This document shows positions 16,671 through 25,749 of a stretch of 34,431 nucleotides of DNA, in pieces. The notes below the pieces were generated by a model that ran no database searches, was not told the origin of the DNA, and saw only the letters and a program-made list of their open reading frames with translations. Numbering within the stretch: position 1 is the stretch's first letter; each line of letters begins with the position of its first letter. The position numbers and the translations under genes were made by a program. Source of the stretch: Firmicutes bacterium UBA995 (GTDB lineage: Bacteria > Bacillota > Sulfobacillia > UBA995); contig DBBB01000137.1 in the NCBI GenBank assembly GCA_002291985.1, forward strand, positions 1 to 34,431, in the 5' to 3' direction.

Positions 16671-17222
16671 TCAGCCGAGCGCCGCCACCAGTCCTTGAAG
16701 ATACTCGGTCCAGCGGTCGCCGCGCGCGGTCACCGGCACGGTGTAGTCGGCATTGGGGTGGCCCCGCCGGCATATGGCAAAGGTGCGCAGATGGGGCGCG
16801 AAGTGCTTCAGCGTGGACAGCCCCCGCTCGGCAAGATCACAGCGCACGCCCGAAAACAACACCAGGTCGTGCTGACCCTCGCCGCGCACGCCTTTCCAGT
16901 CAGGCATCTTCAGGAAATGCACGATCTCGATGATATCATAGGTCGAGTCGGGCTTCTTGCCGTACTCGACCAGCTTGCGCTTGACGTGGGCGGTGGCACA
17001 GATGGGCATATCGCGCGCGGCGGCGATATCCAGGGCGTAATCGATCAGCAGTTTGTCGCCGGCCGACAGGCGCACCGCGTCCGGCCCCAGCACGTACAGC
17101 GGGTTCTTGGCCCCGGCGACGATCCTGGCGGCTTCCGCCGGGTCATCGACCACCCGGGCCGCCCGCGTGCCGGTCAGCACATTGACCCGGTAATACGGGG
17201 TAGTCAGCACTTCCGCAGCCAT
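16671..17222 (-). CDS. cdhB: CODH/ACS complex epsilon subunit (archaeal CdhB type)
   Basis: A 183-residue protein matching the epsilon subunit of the archaeal acetyl-CoA decarbonylase/synthase complex, a nucleotide-fold protein that binds the alpha subunit and may assist electron or FAD transfer. Supporting stretches are PYYRVNVLTGTRAA, NPLYVLGPDA, DMPICATAHVKRKL and DLVLFSGVRCDLAERGLSTLK. Classical bacterial CODH/ACS (AcsA-AcsB) has no such subunit, so its presence identifies the archaeal-type complex. The ATG at 17222 has GGAGGG upstream, and the gene starts 11 bases after the cdhA stop, the usual archaeal order. Confidence 0.9.
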   Translation of the reverse strand: MAAEVLTTPYYRVNVLTGTRAARVVDDPAEAARIVAGAKNPLYVLGPDAVRLSAGDKLLIDYALDIAAARDMPICATAHVKRKLVEYGKKPDSTYDIIEIVHFLKMPDWKGVRGEGQHDLVLFSGVRCDLAERGLSTLKHFAPHLRTFAICRRGHPNADYTVPVTARGDRWTEYLQGLVAALG

Positions 17223-17233
17223 GACCTTCCCTC

Positions 17234-19549
17234 CTACTTCTTCGGGAGTTCCTTGACGGTAGCCTCAATGGGAACCCGGGTCTCGTACGTGCCGATGACC
17301 GTGGGCAGTGACAGCGTCGGCTTGGGCTGCCAGCCCACTTCCTTGAGATAGGCGAGGACTTCGCGCTTGTAGACGATGGGGATGTCCCGTTCCGTGCGCA
17401 CGAAGTTCTGCAAGTCATCCGGCAGGCTGTTCAAAACCTGCTTCGCGACCGAGATGTAGCTGTTGAGCTTGATCGCCCGGCCCGGCGGGGTGTCGTTGCG
17501 GCGGAAACACTGCTTGATGATGGTCAACAGCGCCCGCTCCTTGCTCTCGACCGTGATCATCATGTGCTCGGGGGTGGGCTCGCCCGTGTCGACGAGTTGC
17601 CGGGTACGGCCGTCCATCACCCGCCAGTCGCCATGCTCCTTCTTGCTCATGAACAGGCGGCTGTACTTCGAGCCGTGCGGTCCCAGCACCACGGGAATGC
17701 CCCAGCGCACGGCGCCCGTGCCGATGGTCAGGGCCTTCTGGGAGTACGGCCCCCATACCACGCCGCAGGCGCCCACGCGGTTCAAGATATAGTCCGCCAT
17801 CAACTCGAAGTTGGCCCGGTTAGGCAGGCAGGCGAAGATGTTGGCGATCTTGATCGCCGCCCCCACGACGTGGGCATTGGCCACGCACGAGCCGACGTTG
17901 ACTATGCACCCGGCGTCGAACTCGGGGGTGTACTTCTCGTAGATGGTCTTGCCTTCGGCGTCCTTGCGCATGGCGGCGGCCATGGCGGAACATCCCGACA
18001 GGGTCACGATGTACTTGCGGCGGGCCAATTCCTCGGCGAGCCAGGCCACATCGTCGATGTCCTCGGGAAAGTTGGAGCAACCGGCGAACAGGACGACCCC
18101 GGGGATGGTGCCGAGGACGATGGGCGATCCGACCTTGCGGATCTCCACATCATGGATGGGGCCGCGCCCGCTGCGCAGCTTGTACTTTTCCTGGACCGCG
18201 CCGGCCTGCATGAGCCGCTGCACGGGGATGTGGTGGGGACACGCCTGTTCGCAGGCCCCGCAGCCAATGCACCGCAGGAACAGCCGGCCGATGGGCGCCG
18301 GGTCCCCTTGGCGCATGGCGTTCACCGCGACGCTCACGGTGAGCAGGTTGGGGCAGGCCTGGTTGCACAGCTCGCAAGTGCCCCGGCACTTGGCCGCCAG
18401 CTTCGCCGCATCTTCAGTGCTCAGCAAGGACTTGTCGCGGCGGGGCGCCAGCGCGAGGGCGGCCTTCACCGCCACCTCCGCAGCCTTCTTCGGATCCAGC
18501 AGCAACACTCCCTCGCCTTCCTCGAGGACATGGGCCAGAACCGCCTCCACTTCCTCTTCGGAACGGTTGGGGAGACCGTAGCAGATCTTGTCGGAGCAGG
18601 CGATCAGGGCTGACCCGGTCTGCTTCGCCAGGTCGGGAATGTCCGTCAGCACGCATTGCTCGTCGGTGACGATCACGTCGGCGATGCCGGTCTTGAGGAA
18701 GAAGCGCTGCTGCGAGAGGGGGCCAACCACCTTGGCGAATGAGGCGTAGCGGGTGACGTCGAGGGCGGTACAGCAGATGCCTGCCACCTCGACTTTATCA
18801 TAAAGTCCCTTCTCTTTCAGGTAATCGACTATGGCGTTACTGGTGATGGCATTGTGGCCGATGACGACGATCACCGGCCTGGTCTTGTCGATGGCGCCCC
18901 AGCCGATCTCCACCAGCGGCGTGTCGGCCACCGAGGTCGGGTAGCCAAAACCGACGATCTGGGCGATGTCGGCCGCTTCCAGGGCCACGTGGTCGATCAT
19001 GCCCGCGTGGAACGCCTTGGACTCGAAGTCGCGGTGGTCGCCTTCCTGGCCCGTATGGGTGGCCGACAGGAGATGGATGACTTCGCCCTCCACGTACTCG
19101 ACGGCCTTGCGCAGGTCGGCCAGTGTTTGGGGTTTGAGGCCGAGGACGGTGCGGATGATGGGCGATTCGACGTTCACCTGACCCCCGAGGTCAATGGGGT
19201 GCTCGGGACCGTACTTTTCGATCAGGAAATCCACCATGTGTCGCGCATGGGCGCCGTGGGCGGCGGTACCCATGAGGCACTTCAGCAGGATCATCCGGGC
19301 CTGCTGCGAGGCCATGTCGAGGCCGCAAGCACCCTTGCGGTCGGCCGTGAGGTCGCACTTGCCGTAGGTGCAGAGACAGCAGAGGTCGCAGAAAGGCGCG
19401 TAAAACGGCTCGTAGCTATCTAGCAGGCGCAGGTCCCAGTTCCTGAGGTCGGTCACGGACGGCATGGGCGTGGGGCCGATCGGTTCCCAGTCGTCCTCGG
19501 CCCTGATGGTCGTCCGCACGACTTCGTCTTTGAGCTTGCCTCCGGTCAT
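17234..19549 (-). CDS. cdhA: Carbon monoxide dehydrogenase alpha subunit, archaeal CdhA type
   Basis: A 771-residue nickel-iron CO dehydrogenase reducing CO2 to CO for acetyl-CoA synthesis. The N-terminal cluster region is FCDLCCLCTYGKC followed by GACGLD (residues 54-76). C-cluster surroundings include HTGQEGDHRDF, ICCTALDVTRY, DEQCVLTD, GCSNFPED and VGSCVANAH. A built-in ferredoxin domain, specific to the archaeal-type enzyme, has Cys388/392/395/399 and Cys427/430/433/437. Bacterial AcsA/CooS (~640 residues) lack this insert. The ATG at 19549 has GGGAGGG about ten bases upstream. The gene follows acsD and precedes cdhB. No CooC nickel-insertion ATPase gene is in the window. Confidence 0.96.
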   Translation of the reverse strand: MTGGKLKDEVVRTTIRAEDDWEPIGPTPMPSVTDLRNWDLRLLDSYEPFYAPFCDLCCLCTYGKCDLTADRKGACGLDMASQQARMILLKCLMGTAAHGAHARHMVDFLIEKYGPEHPIDLGGQVNVESPIIRTVLGLKPQTLADLRKAVEYVEGEVIHLLSATHTGQEGDHRDFESKAFHAGMIDHVALEAADIAQIVGFGYPTSVADTPLVEIGWGAIDKTRPVIVVIGHNAITSNAIVDYLKEKGLYDKVEVAGICCTALDVTRYASFAKVVGPLSQQRFFLKTGIADVIVTDEQCVLTDIPDLAKQTGSALIACSDKICYGLPNRSEEEVEAVLAHVLEEGEGVLLLDPKKAAEVAVKAALALAPRRDKSLLSTEDAAKLAAKCRGTCELCNQACPNLLTVSVAVNAMRQGDPAPIGRLFLRCIGCGACEQACPHHIPVQRLMQAGAVQEKYKLRSGRGPIHDVEIRKVGSPIVLGTIPGVVLFAGCSNFPEDIDDVAWLAEELARRKYIVTLSGCSAMAAAMRKDAEGKTIYEKYTPEFDAGCIVNVGSCVANAHVVGAAIKIANIFACLPNRANFELMADYILNRVGACGVVWGPYSQKALTIGTGAVRWGIPVVLGPHGSKYSRLFMSKKEHGDWRVMDGRTRQLVDTGEPTPEHMMITVESKERALLTIIKQCFRRNDTPPGRAIKLNSYISVAKQVLNSLPDDLQNFVRTERDIPIVYKREVLAYLKEVGWQPKPTLSLPTVIGTYETRVPIEATVKELPKK

Positions 19550-19578
19550 CTAACCCGTTCCCTCCCCAAGCCGCGAGG

Positions 19579-20466
19579 TTAGCGCATCATCGTCTTGACG
19601 AGAGCAATGCTATCCGGATGGCGCAGGGTCACCAGGTCCGCCCCGGCCAGCAGCAAGGTGGCGGCGGTGAAAGCCTCCCACCATACTCCCCTCGTCGTGT
19701 CCTGGGCAGCTTCCTTGGTCTTCCATACTTCCTTGCCCACCCTGCCGATGATGGGCATTTGCAGCATCCGATCGTCGTGGACGATCGCCGCCAGGCGGAT
19801 GCGCTCCATGGTGGAGTACGAGTACTCCAGTCCATATCCCAGCGACGACGTGAGGGGATCGATCACGATCCGGTCGGCGGGCAGGATCTTGGTGAGACGG
19901 ATGTTCAAATCCTTGGCGAGGTTCACATCCATGGGCGACTGGGCGATGACCGCATGGCCCAGGTCTCGGGCCACTTCCGCCAGTTCCTTGTGAGCGTCCC
20001 GGGTTACCGGTCCTAAAAGGAGGGGGGTTCCCCGGCAGGCCTCGGCCACGGCGGTCAGTGCGGGTACATCGCGGTCTCTATCTCCCGAACCGTAAACGGC
20101 CAGGGGGATGTCGACCGCCTGGACGGTCGCGGCGACCCGGGCGGCTATCTCGGCGAAAGCAGATCCCTGTTCGATGCTGTTCAGCGTAAGGAAGATCATG
20201 TCCGGGCCGTACTCACGGGCGCTCCTGGCCGCCCAGCGGGCGGGCGAGGCCACCGCGTCGCCATACGGCTTGAGAACGGGCGCCGTCCAGTCTTCGGGTT
20301 CACCGTCCACGACCTCGAGGGCAAGCCAGGGGCGGCCCGGCCGGGTGGCCTCGAAGTCGTGGAAAGGAAGCGAGTTGTGTCCACCCAGTTCGGGTCCTTT
20401 TCCGCCCCGGCCGAACCTGACCGCGTTGATCGTCCCGGGGTAAGTCTCCCGCAAACCCTCAAGCAT
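19579..20466 (-). CDS. acsD: Corrinoid/iron-sulfur protein small (beta) subunit
   Basis: A 295-residue TIM-barrel subunit of the corrinoid iron-sulfur protein (CdhD in archaea). Family signatures include GGHNSLPFHDFE, PLLLGPVTRDAHKELAEVA, QSPMDVNLAKDLN, VIDPLTSSLGYGLEYSYS and the C-terminal WWEAFTAATLLLAGADL. It holds the corrinoid with AcsC and contacts AcsE during methyl transfer. Length is close to bacterial AcsD (~310) and shorter than archaeal CdhD (~400+), so the operon mixes a bacterial-sized small subunit with archaeal CODH and ACS subunits. The ATG at 20466 has GAGAGGG ten bases upstream. It is the second gene of the operon, 18 bases after acsE. Confidence 0.94.
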   Translation of the reverse strand: MLEGLRETYPGTINAVRFGRGGKGPELGGHNSLPFHDFEATRPGRPWLALEVVDGEPEDWTAPVLKPYGDAVASPARWAARSAREYGPDMIFLTLNSIEQGSAFAEIAARVAATVQAVDIPLAVYGSGDRDRDVPALTAVAEACRGTPLLLGPVTRDAHKELAEVARDLGHAVIAQSPMDVNLAKDLNIRLTKILPADRIVIDPLTSSLGYGLEYSYSTMERIRLAAIVHDDRMLQMPIIGRVGKEVWKTKEAAQDTTRGVWWEAFTAATLLLAGADLVTLRHPDSIALVKTMMR

Positions 20467-20484
20467 CGGCCACCATCCCTCTCA

Positions 20485-21363
20485 TCATAGTTCCAGCCAG
20501 GAGGATGAAAACAGCTCATGGCCCAGCAGGACCCTGGTCGTCTTGTACAGGTCCCGCGCCTCGGGAGAGAGCGATGCCAGGTCGACGGTCTCCCCGTCCA
20601 TGGCCCGATACACGAGGTCAACCATCTGTCGCGGCTTGCCGCCGGCCAGGCCGATGAGATCGCGGTCGAAGCTGTCGACGATAGCCGAGGTCAGGCCCAC
20701 CCGTTGCGCCATCACCAGCATCACCCGGTTGAGGAACGGGCGCAAGCGCGTGGGTACCCCATTGGACAGGTTAGACAGCCCGACGGTGGATCGGGCGCCG
20801 GGGACCAGTTCGGGCAGCATTTTCAGGAACTCCAGCACTTCCACCGCTTGCGGCTGGGCGACCGCCACCGGCATCATGATCGGATCCACCCAGATGTCGC
20901 CGCTCGGGATGCCAAGCCCGTTGGCATACTCGACCGTCTCGAGGATGGATTCGGCGCGGGAGGCGGCATCATGGGGGATGCCGGCATCGTTGAGGACGGA
21001 CACGATGATGTCCGCATCGTACTTCCGGGCAAGCGGCATCATCTTCTCGCGGCTGGCGGCGGTGCCGTTGGCCGAGTTGATGAGCGCCCGCCGCCTGCAC
21101 TTCGCCAACCCGGCCTCCATCGCCACCGGGTTGGTGGTGTCCAGGCACAAGGGGGTGTCCACCACTTCCTGGATCTTGTCCACCAGCCAGCCCATGGTCT
21201 CCTCCGGCTGCTTGCGGGCTGGGCCGATGTTCAGATCCAGGTAATGAACGCCCGCTTCCGCCTGCTTGACCGCCAGGTCCTGCAGGGGACGGGCGTCCCG
21301 ATTCTGAATCGCTTCGGACACCACCTTGGCGAGGATTTGAACGTTCTCGCCAATCAGGATCAA
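20485..21363 (-). CDS. acsE: Methyltetrahydrofolate:corrinoid/iron-sulfur protein methyltransferase
   Basis: A 292-residue pterin-binding TIM-barrel enzyme moving the methyl group from methyl-tetrahydrofolate to Co(I) of AcsCD. Pterin-binding elements are visible: LIGENVQ at the N-terminus, YLDLNIGPA, PLCLDTTNP, INSANG and VGLSNLSNGVP, the last containing the conserved Asn used to activate N5. The start is TTG at 21363, fixed by AAGGAGGT seven bases upstream and by homology beginning at once. A bacterial enzyme with a folate substrate here, rather than archaeal methanopterin chemistry, shows the complex works in a bacterial Wood-Ljungdahl pathway. It is the first gene of the nine-gene operon. 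Confidence 0.95.
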   Translation of the reverse strand: MILIGENVQILAKVVSEAIQNRDARPLQDLAVKQAEAGVHYLDLNIGPARKQPEETMGWLVDKIQEVVDTPLCLDTTNPVAMEAGLAKCRRRALINSANGTAASREKMMPLARKYDADIIVSVLNDAGIPHDAASRAESILETVEYANGLGIPSGDIWVDPIMMPVAVAQPQAVEVLEFLKMLPELVPGARSTVGLSNLSNGVPTRLRPFLNRVMLVMAQRVGLTSAIVDSFDRDLIGLAGGKPRQMVDLVYRAMDGETVDLASLSPEARDLYKTTRVLLGHELFSSSWLEL

Positions 21364-21391
21364 GCTGTCTACCTCCTTGCCCGGGATTGAG

Positions 21392-21411
21392 ATCCGACCC
21401 TTGGGTCGGAT
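21392..21411 (-). promoter_or_regulatory. Inverted repeat in the leader of the CODH/ACS operon
   Basis: Perfect 9-base arms ATCCGACCC and GGGTCGGAT are separated by TT. The repeat lies 28 bases upstream of the acsE TTG, between the candidate promoter and the ribosome site. It could be a repressor operator or a leader hairpin. Confidence 0.5.
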
Positions 21412-21458
21412 TATTCACAGTATTCGCAGCTATTGGCCCTCTTCCGCACCGTGTTCAG

Positions 21459-21486
21459 TTTATCACAACAGGGGAACGTTCGGCAA
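21459..21486 (-). promoter_or_regulatory. Candidate promoter of the acsE-to-korB-type operon
   Basis: Read on the minus strand, TTGCCG (21486-21481) and GATAAA (21464-21459) are 16 bases apart, with TG one base before the -10 (extended -10 type). The transcript would start near 21452 and carry a leader of about 90 bases that contains the inverted repeat. This is pattern matching only. Confidence 0.4.
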
Positions 21487-21597
21487 ACATCCGAGTTGCG
21501 GCGCCCGATTGCGCCGGCAGGTATGGGGCGGGCGCGGACGAAGTGCACGGGGGCAATGCCGGTCACGTCCCATATTCCCCGATGAGGTGGATGCCGG

Positions 21598-23241
21598 ATG
21601 ACCCTTGACCTCCTGATCGCCGGTGCGCGAGTGGTGGACGGCACCGGTAATCCCTGGTTTCGAGCCGACGTGGGGGTAGAAGCCGGCCGCATCGCGATGG
21701 TTGCGCCGCCCGGCGGGCGCCATGCCGCCCGGCGCAGGATAGACGCCGCGGATCGCGTGTTGTCTCCAGGGTTCATCGACATCCACGGCCATTCCGACCT
21801 CAGCCTCTTCTCTTTTCCCCTGGCTCAAAGCAAGCTGCTGCAAGGAGTGACCACCGAGGTCGGAGGAAACTGCGGGTGGTCGGCGGCGCCGCTCAACCCC
21901 GATATGGAAGAGCAAGTCCGCGCCGAACACCCCCGCCCGGAGGACGTGCCGTGGGGTCTTCACAGCGTGGACCGATACCTTACCGCCCTCGGCGAGCACG
22001 GCATAGCCGTCAACTACGGCTGCCACGTGGGCCACGGCACGCTCAGGGAAGCGGTGATAGGTTCGGTGGATCGCCCCGCCAACCCTTTTGAGCTGGCGAC
22101 GATGGGCCGGATGCTCGAGGGGGCCCTGGAGGCGGGGGCGATGGGCCTGTCGAGCGGCCTGATCTATGCCCCGGGCTGCTATGCCCCGCCGTCAGAACTC
22201 GAGTACCTGGCGGCCATCGCTTACCGGCGGGGCAGGCTCTATGCCAGCCACATCCGCGGCGAGGGGGATACGCTCGAGCAGGCCGTAGCCGAGGCGATAG
22301 CGGTGGGGCGGCGCGCGCGAGGACCGGTTCATATCGCCCACCACAAGGCATCCGGTCGACCCAACTGGGGCAAGGTGGCCCGGACGCTGGCCATGGTCGA
22401 CGAAGCACGGTCCCAGGGGATAGACGTCACCCTGGACCAGTACCCCTATACGGCCAGCAGCACCGACCTGAGCGCCTACTTGCCGGCCTGGGCGCGCGAG
22501 GGCGGCACCCGGATGCTGCAGCAACGTCTTGCCGATCCCCTCGTCCGTCCCCGTATCCGGGAGGAAGTGCGCCGACCGGTGGCCGAGGCGGGGGAAACGG
22601 CCGACTGGTCACTGATCCTCCTGGCTTGCGTGCGGGGACGGCGGGAATGGGAAGGACGCACCGTGCAAGAGGTAGCGGAGTTGACGGGGACCGATCCGGT
22701 GGATGCCGTGCTTGACCTGGTGCTGGCCGAGGGAGGGACGGCGCAGGTAGTGCATTTCGGCATGTCCGAAGACGATGTGCGGCTGGTCATGCGCCACCCC
22801 GTGGTGATGATCGGTTCGGACGGCAGTTCGCTCGCCGCCGACCCCGCCTGGGGCAAGCCGCATCCCCGATCGTATGGTACCTTTGTCCGCGTACTCGGCC
22901 ACTACGTCCGGGAAATGAAAGTGCTCGCGCTCGAGGCCGCGGTACACAAACTCACGGGTATGCCTGCTGCCCGGCTAGGTCTTGACGACCGGGGGCGGAT
23001 AGCGCCGGGACGCATGGCCGACCTGGTGCTGTTCGATCCGGAAATCATCGAGGCAACCGCGGGTTTCGCAGACCCCTGCCGCCATCCCCTGGGCGTGAAC
23101 CTCGTGGTGGTGAACGGCGTGATCGCCGCAGAGGACGGTGCCCCCACGGGCGCTCGACCGGGCAAGGTGCTGCGCGCCTGTTGGGCGAATTGCGGTCGGA
23201 ACTTTCCGCCAGGCGGCAGGAATCTCCTGGGACCGAGTTGA
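21598..23241 (+). CDS. D-aminoacylase (N-acyl-D-amino-acid deacylase)
   Basis: A 547-residue amidohydrolase of the D-aminoacylase / N-acyl-D-glutamate deacylase family. Metal-binding motif GFIDIHGHSDL places His63 and His65; GGNCGWSAAP carries the family Cys92 ligand; SHIRGEGD and IAHHKASG supply further His ligands; GSDGSS near residue 410 carries the catalytic Asp. The C-terminus has the standard GRIAPGRMADLVLFDP strand that closes the small beta domain. It would hydrolyse N-acyl-D-amino acids (or related dipeptides), perhaps in cell-wall recycling. The ATG at 21598 has GAGGTGG seven bases upstream. It is divergent from the CODH/ACS operon and 39 bases ahead of the protease, possibly co-transcribed with it. 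Confidence 0.9.
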   Translation: MTLDLLIAGARVVDGTGNPWFRADVGVEAGRIAMVAPPGGRHAARRRIDAADRVLSPGFIDIHGHSDLSLFSFPLAQSKLLQGVTTEVGGNCGWSAAPLNPDMEEQVRAEHPRPEDVPWGLHSVDRYLTALGEHGIAVNYGCHVGHGTLREAVIGSVDRPANPFELATMGRMLEGALEAGAMGLSSGLIYAPGCYAPPSELEYLAAIAYRRGRLYASHIRGEGDTLEQAVAEAIAVGRRARGPVHIAHHKASGRPNWGKVARTLAMVDEARSQGIDVTLDQYPYTASSTDLSAYLPAWAREGGTRMLQQRLADPLVRPRIREEVRRPVAEAGETADWSLILLACVRGRREWEGRTVQEVAELTGTDPVDAVLDLVLAEGGTAQVVHFGMSEDDVRLVMRHPVVMIGSDGSSLAADPAWGKPHPRSYGTFVRVLGHYVREMKVLALEAAVHKLTGMPAARLGLDDRGRIAPGRMADLVLFDPEIIEATAGFADPCRHPLGVNLVVVNGVIAAEDGAPTGARPGKVLRACWANCGRNFPPGGRNLLGPS

Positions 23242-23280
23242 ACCCTGCCCACCGACCCCGAATCGGGAGGAGGGTTCTAT

Positions 23281-25749
23281 TTGTTGCGGGCACGATTGTC
23301 CCTGTTCCTTGCCGTAGCGCTGATCATGACCTTGATCGCGCCGGCGCTGGCCGAGACCCCGTGGGTTAGCCGGTCAAACCGCGAGGGGGGGGAACTGGTC
23401 TTCGTCGAGTTGACCGGGTCGTCCCTCAGTGAAGGGGGTTCCATTACCGCCCTCGATGCCGAACACGCCGCCTTCCGCCGCGAGAGTTCGCGGGCTCAAC
23501 TCAGGGGCAAAGAACGTTTTCGTTATCGTTCTCTGTTCAACGGATTCTCCCTCGAGATCCCCAGTTCGGAGATCGGCGCCCTGGCCGAACTGCCCGGAGT
23601 CCGGGCGGTGTGGCCTGTCGAGCAGGTGCCCATGCCTCAGCTCGCTACCAGCCTCGACATGATCAACGCCATCGGGGCGCATCAGGAACTCGGCTATGAC
23701 GGCAGAGGCGTCCTGGTCGCGGTCATCGACACCGGCATCGACTACACCCATCCCGACCTGGGTGGGGCATGGGGCAAGCGCGTTGTAGGTGGTTGGGACT
23801 TCGTGGGCGACGATTTCGATGCCGGCGACCCCGCCAGGAGGACGCCGGTCCCCGACCCTGATCCCATGGATCCCAACGGTCACGGCACCCATGTCGCCGG
23901 CATCATCGGCGCTGATGGCCGTCTGCGGGGCGTGGCGCCGGGAGTAAGCTTCCTCGCCCTCAAGGTGTTCGGGCGAACCGGCCCTACCACGACCGATGTG
24001 ATCTTGGCCGCCCTGGAGATGGCCCATGACAAGGGGGCGGACATCGTCAACATGAGCCTGGGGGCTGCCTTCCAGTGGCCGCAGCATCCGACGGCCGTGG
24101 CGTCGGACCGCCTCGTACGCCGGGGCATCGTGGTGGTTGCCTCTCAGGGCAACAACGGCCCTCAGGGGCTGTTCGCCGGAGGTTCGCCGTCCCTCGGCAG
24201 CCAGGTGCTGTCGGTCGCAAGCTTCGACAACACTCATGGCATGCATCCCGTGTTTCGCTTGCCTGATGGCACCCCCGTGGGTTACTCGCCCATGACCTTC
24301 TCGCCGCCCATACCCACCAGCGGGCTCAGCCCGGAAGTGGTCCATGTGGGACTGGGCAACACCGCGGCCGACTACGCCGGTCGCGATGTGACGGGGCGAG
24401 TGGCCCTCATCCGCAGGGGCGGGGCCACCTTCGCCCACAAGGTGACGATGGCCCGGACCCACGGGGCCGCTTACGCCGTCATGTACAACAACGTTCCCGG
24501 AATGTTCCGCGGCACGCTGGCAACGCCGGGCAACTGGCTGCCTACCATCAGCATCAGCCAAGCCGACGGCGACAAGATCAAGACCTTGCTGGCGGCGGGT
24601 CCCGTGCGCCTCACCTGGACGGCCGAGGAACTCCCCTTCCCCGTGCCGACGGGCGGGCTCATCTCGGACTTCTCGTCGTGGGGCCCCGCGCCCGATCTGA
24701 CCCTGAAGCCGGACCTCGGCGCGCCCGGCGGATTCATCTACTCCACCTGGCCGGTGGCCCTGGGTGGCTACATGTCGGCCAGCGGCACCAGCATGTCCGC
24801 ACCCCACGTGGCGGGCGCCGCTGCGCTCCTCCTGGAGGCCAACCCGCGGCTGCGGCCCCGGGCGGTGGGTAAGGCGCTGCTCAACACCGCTTCGCCTCGC
24901 CTGTGGCGGCTTGACAGGCCCTTCCTGTTGCCGGTACACCGGCAAGGGGCGGGCATGCTCGATGTCCTGGCAGCGCTGACGGCAGGGGCCACGGTGGCGC
25001 CGGCCAAGGTATCGCTGGGCGAGGTGGCCGGGCCGGTCACCTTCACCCTCGAGTTGGAGAACGAGGGGAAACACCCGGTCACCTACACGCTGTCCCATGT
25101 GCCTACCCTGGCGACCGATCATCGCATACTCACTCCCGGCCTGACGACCGTCGCCGCCACCGCCTCTTTCCCCACCTCGATCACGCTGGCCCCCGATGAC
25201 GAAGAGTCGGTGATGGTGACCATCACTCCCCCGGCAGTGGCCGGCGAGTGGTTGTTCGGCGGGTATATCCGGTTTACCCCGGACAACGGCGGGCCGGCAC
25301 TATCCGTGCCCTATCTCGGCTTTCTTGGCGACTACCAGGCGCAACCGGCCCTGGGGACGGGCGCTCCCCACCACTTCCCGTGGCTGGCCCGACTGGAAGG
25401 CGCCTCGTATTTCCGAGTTCCCAGCCTCACCATCAACCCTGCCGCCGGCGAACGCGCTTATATCCTCTACAACCTCGCCCGCCAGGCACGGAAACTGCGG
25501 ATTGAAGTTCGCGACGCGGCCACCGGCCGCAACTGGGGACGCGTGCTCGACCTCGACTACGTGGGGCGGAACTCCACGGCAACTGCGTTCTTCGCGTTCG
25601 AGTGGGACGGAACCGGCCGGCGCGGGCGCTCCGTTCCCGCCGGCACTTACGTACTGGCTTTGTCGGCGTTGCGCCCCCTGGGCGATGACGACAATCCCGC
25701 CCACTGGGATACGTGGACGTCGGGCCCCATCACCGTGGTCAGGCCCTAG
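23281..25749 (+). CDS. Secreted subtilisin-like serine protease (S8) with PA and C-terminal beta domains
   Basis: An 822-residue exported peptidase. It has a signal peptide (residues 1-24, ending PALAE), then an I9-like propeptide to about residue 115 (FNGFSLEIP, GVRAVWP). The S8 catalytic triad is Asp150 (VAVIDTGID), His201 (NGHGTHVAG) and Ser504 (SGTSMSAPHVAG), with oxyanion Asn291 (ASQGNNGP). A PA insert at about 345-440 (GRVALIRRGGATFAHK) sits before the serine, as in C5a-peptidase and lactocepin types. An Fn3-like domain (570-680) follows, then a FlgD-like end (FFAFEWDGTG...GTYVLALSAL). No cell-wall anchor is visible, so it is probably released. The TTG start at 23281 has GGGAGGAGGG upstream. 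A strong terminator follows at 25763-25794. Confidence 0.93.
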   Translation: MLRARLSLFLAVALIMTLIAPALAETPWVSRSNREGGELVFVELTGSSLSEGGSITALDAEHAAFRRESSRAQLRGKERFRYRSLFNGFSLEIPSSEIGALAELPGVRAVWPVEQVPMPQLATSLDMINAIGAHQELGYDGRGVLVAVIDTGIDYTHPDLGGAWGKRVVGGWDFVGDDFDAGDPARRTPVPDPDPMDPNGHGTHVAGIIGADGRLRGVAPGVSFLALKVFGRTGPTTTDVILAALEMAHDKGADIVNMSLGAAFQWPQHPTAVASDRLVRRGIVVVASQGNNGPQGLFAGGSPSLGSQVLSVASFDNTHGMHPVFRLPDGTPVGYSPMTFSPPIPTSGLSPEVVHVGLGNTAADYAGRDVTGRVALIRRGGATFAHKVTMARTHGAAYAVMYNNVPGMFRGTLATPGNWLPTISISQADGDKIKTLLAAGPVRLTWTAEELPFPVPTGGLISDFSSWGPAPDLTLKPDLGAPGGFIYSTWPVALGGYMSASGTSMSAPHVAGAAALLLEANPRLRPRAVGKALLNTASPRLWRLDRPFLLPVHRQGAGMLDVLAALTAGATVAPAKVSLGEVAGPVTFTLELENEGKHPVTYTLSHVPTLATDHRILTPGLTTVAATASFPTSITLAPDDEESVMVTITPPAVAGEWLFGGYIRFTPDNGGPALSVPYLGFLGDYQAQPALGTGAPHHFPWLARLEGASYFRVPSLTINPAAGERAYILYNLARQARKLRIEVRDAATGRNWGRVLDLDYVGRNSTATAFFAFEWDGTGRRGRSVPAGTYVLALSALRPLGDDDNPAHWDTWTSGPITVVRP

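Noticed and set aside
23374..25122. A 582-codon frame antisense to the protease
   Set aside because: Shadow of a well-supported S8 protease; low-complexity His/Gly/Arg-rich translation without motifs.
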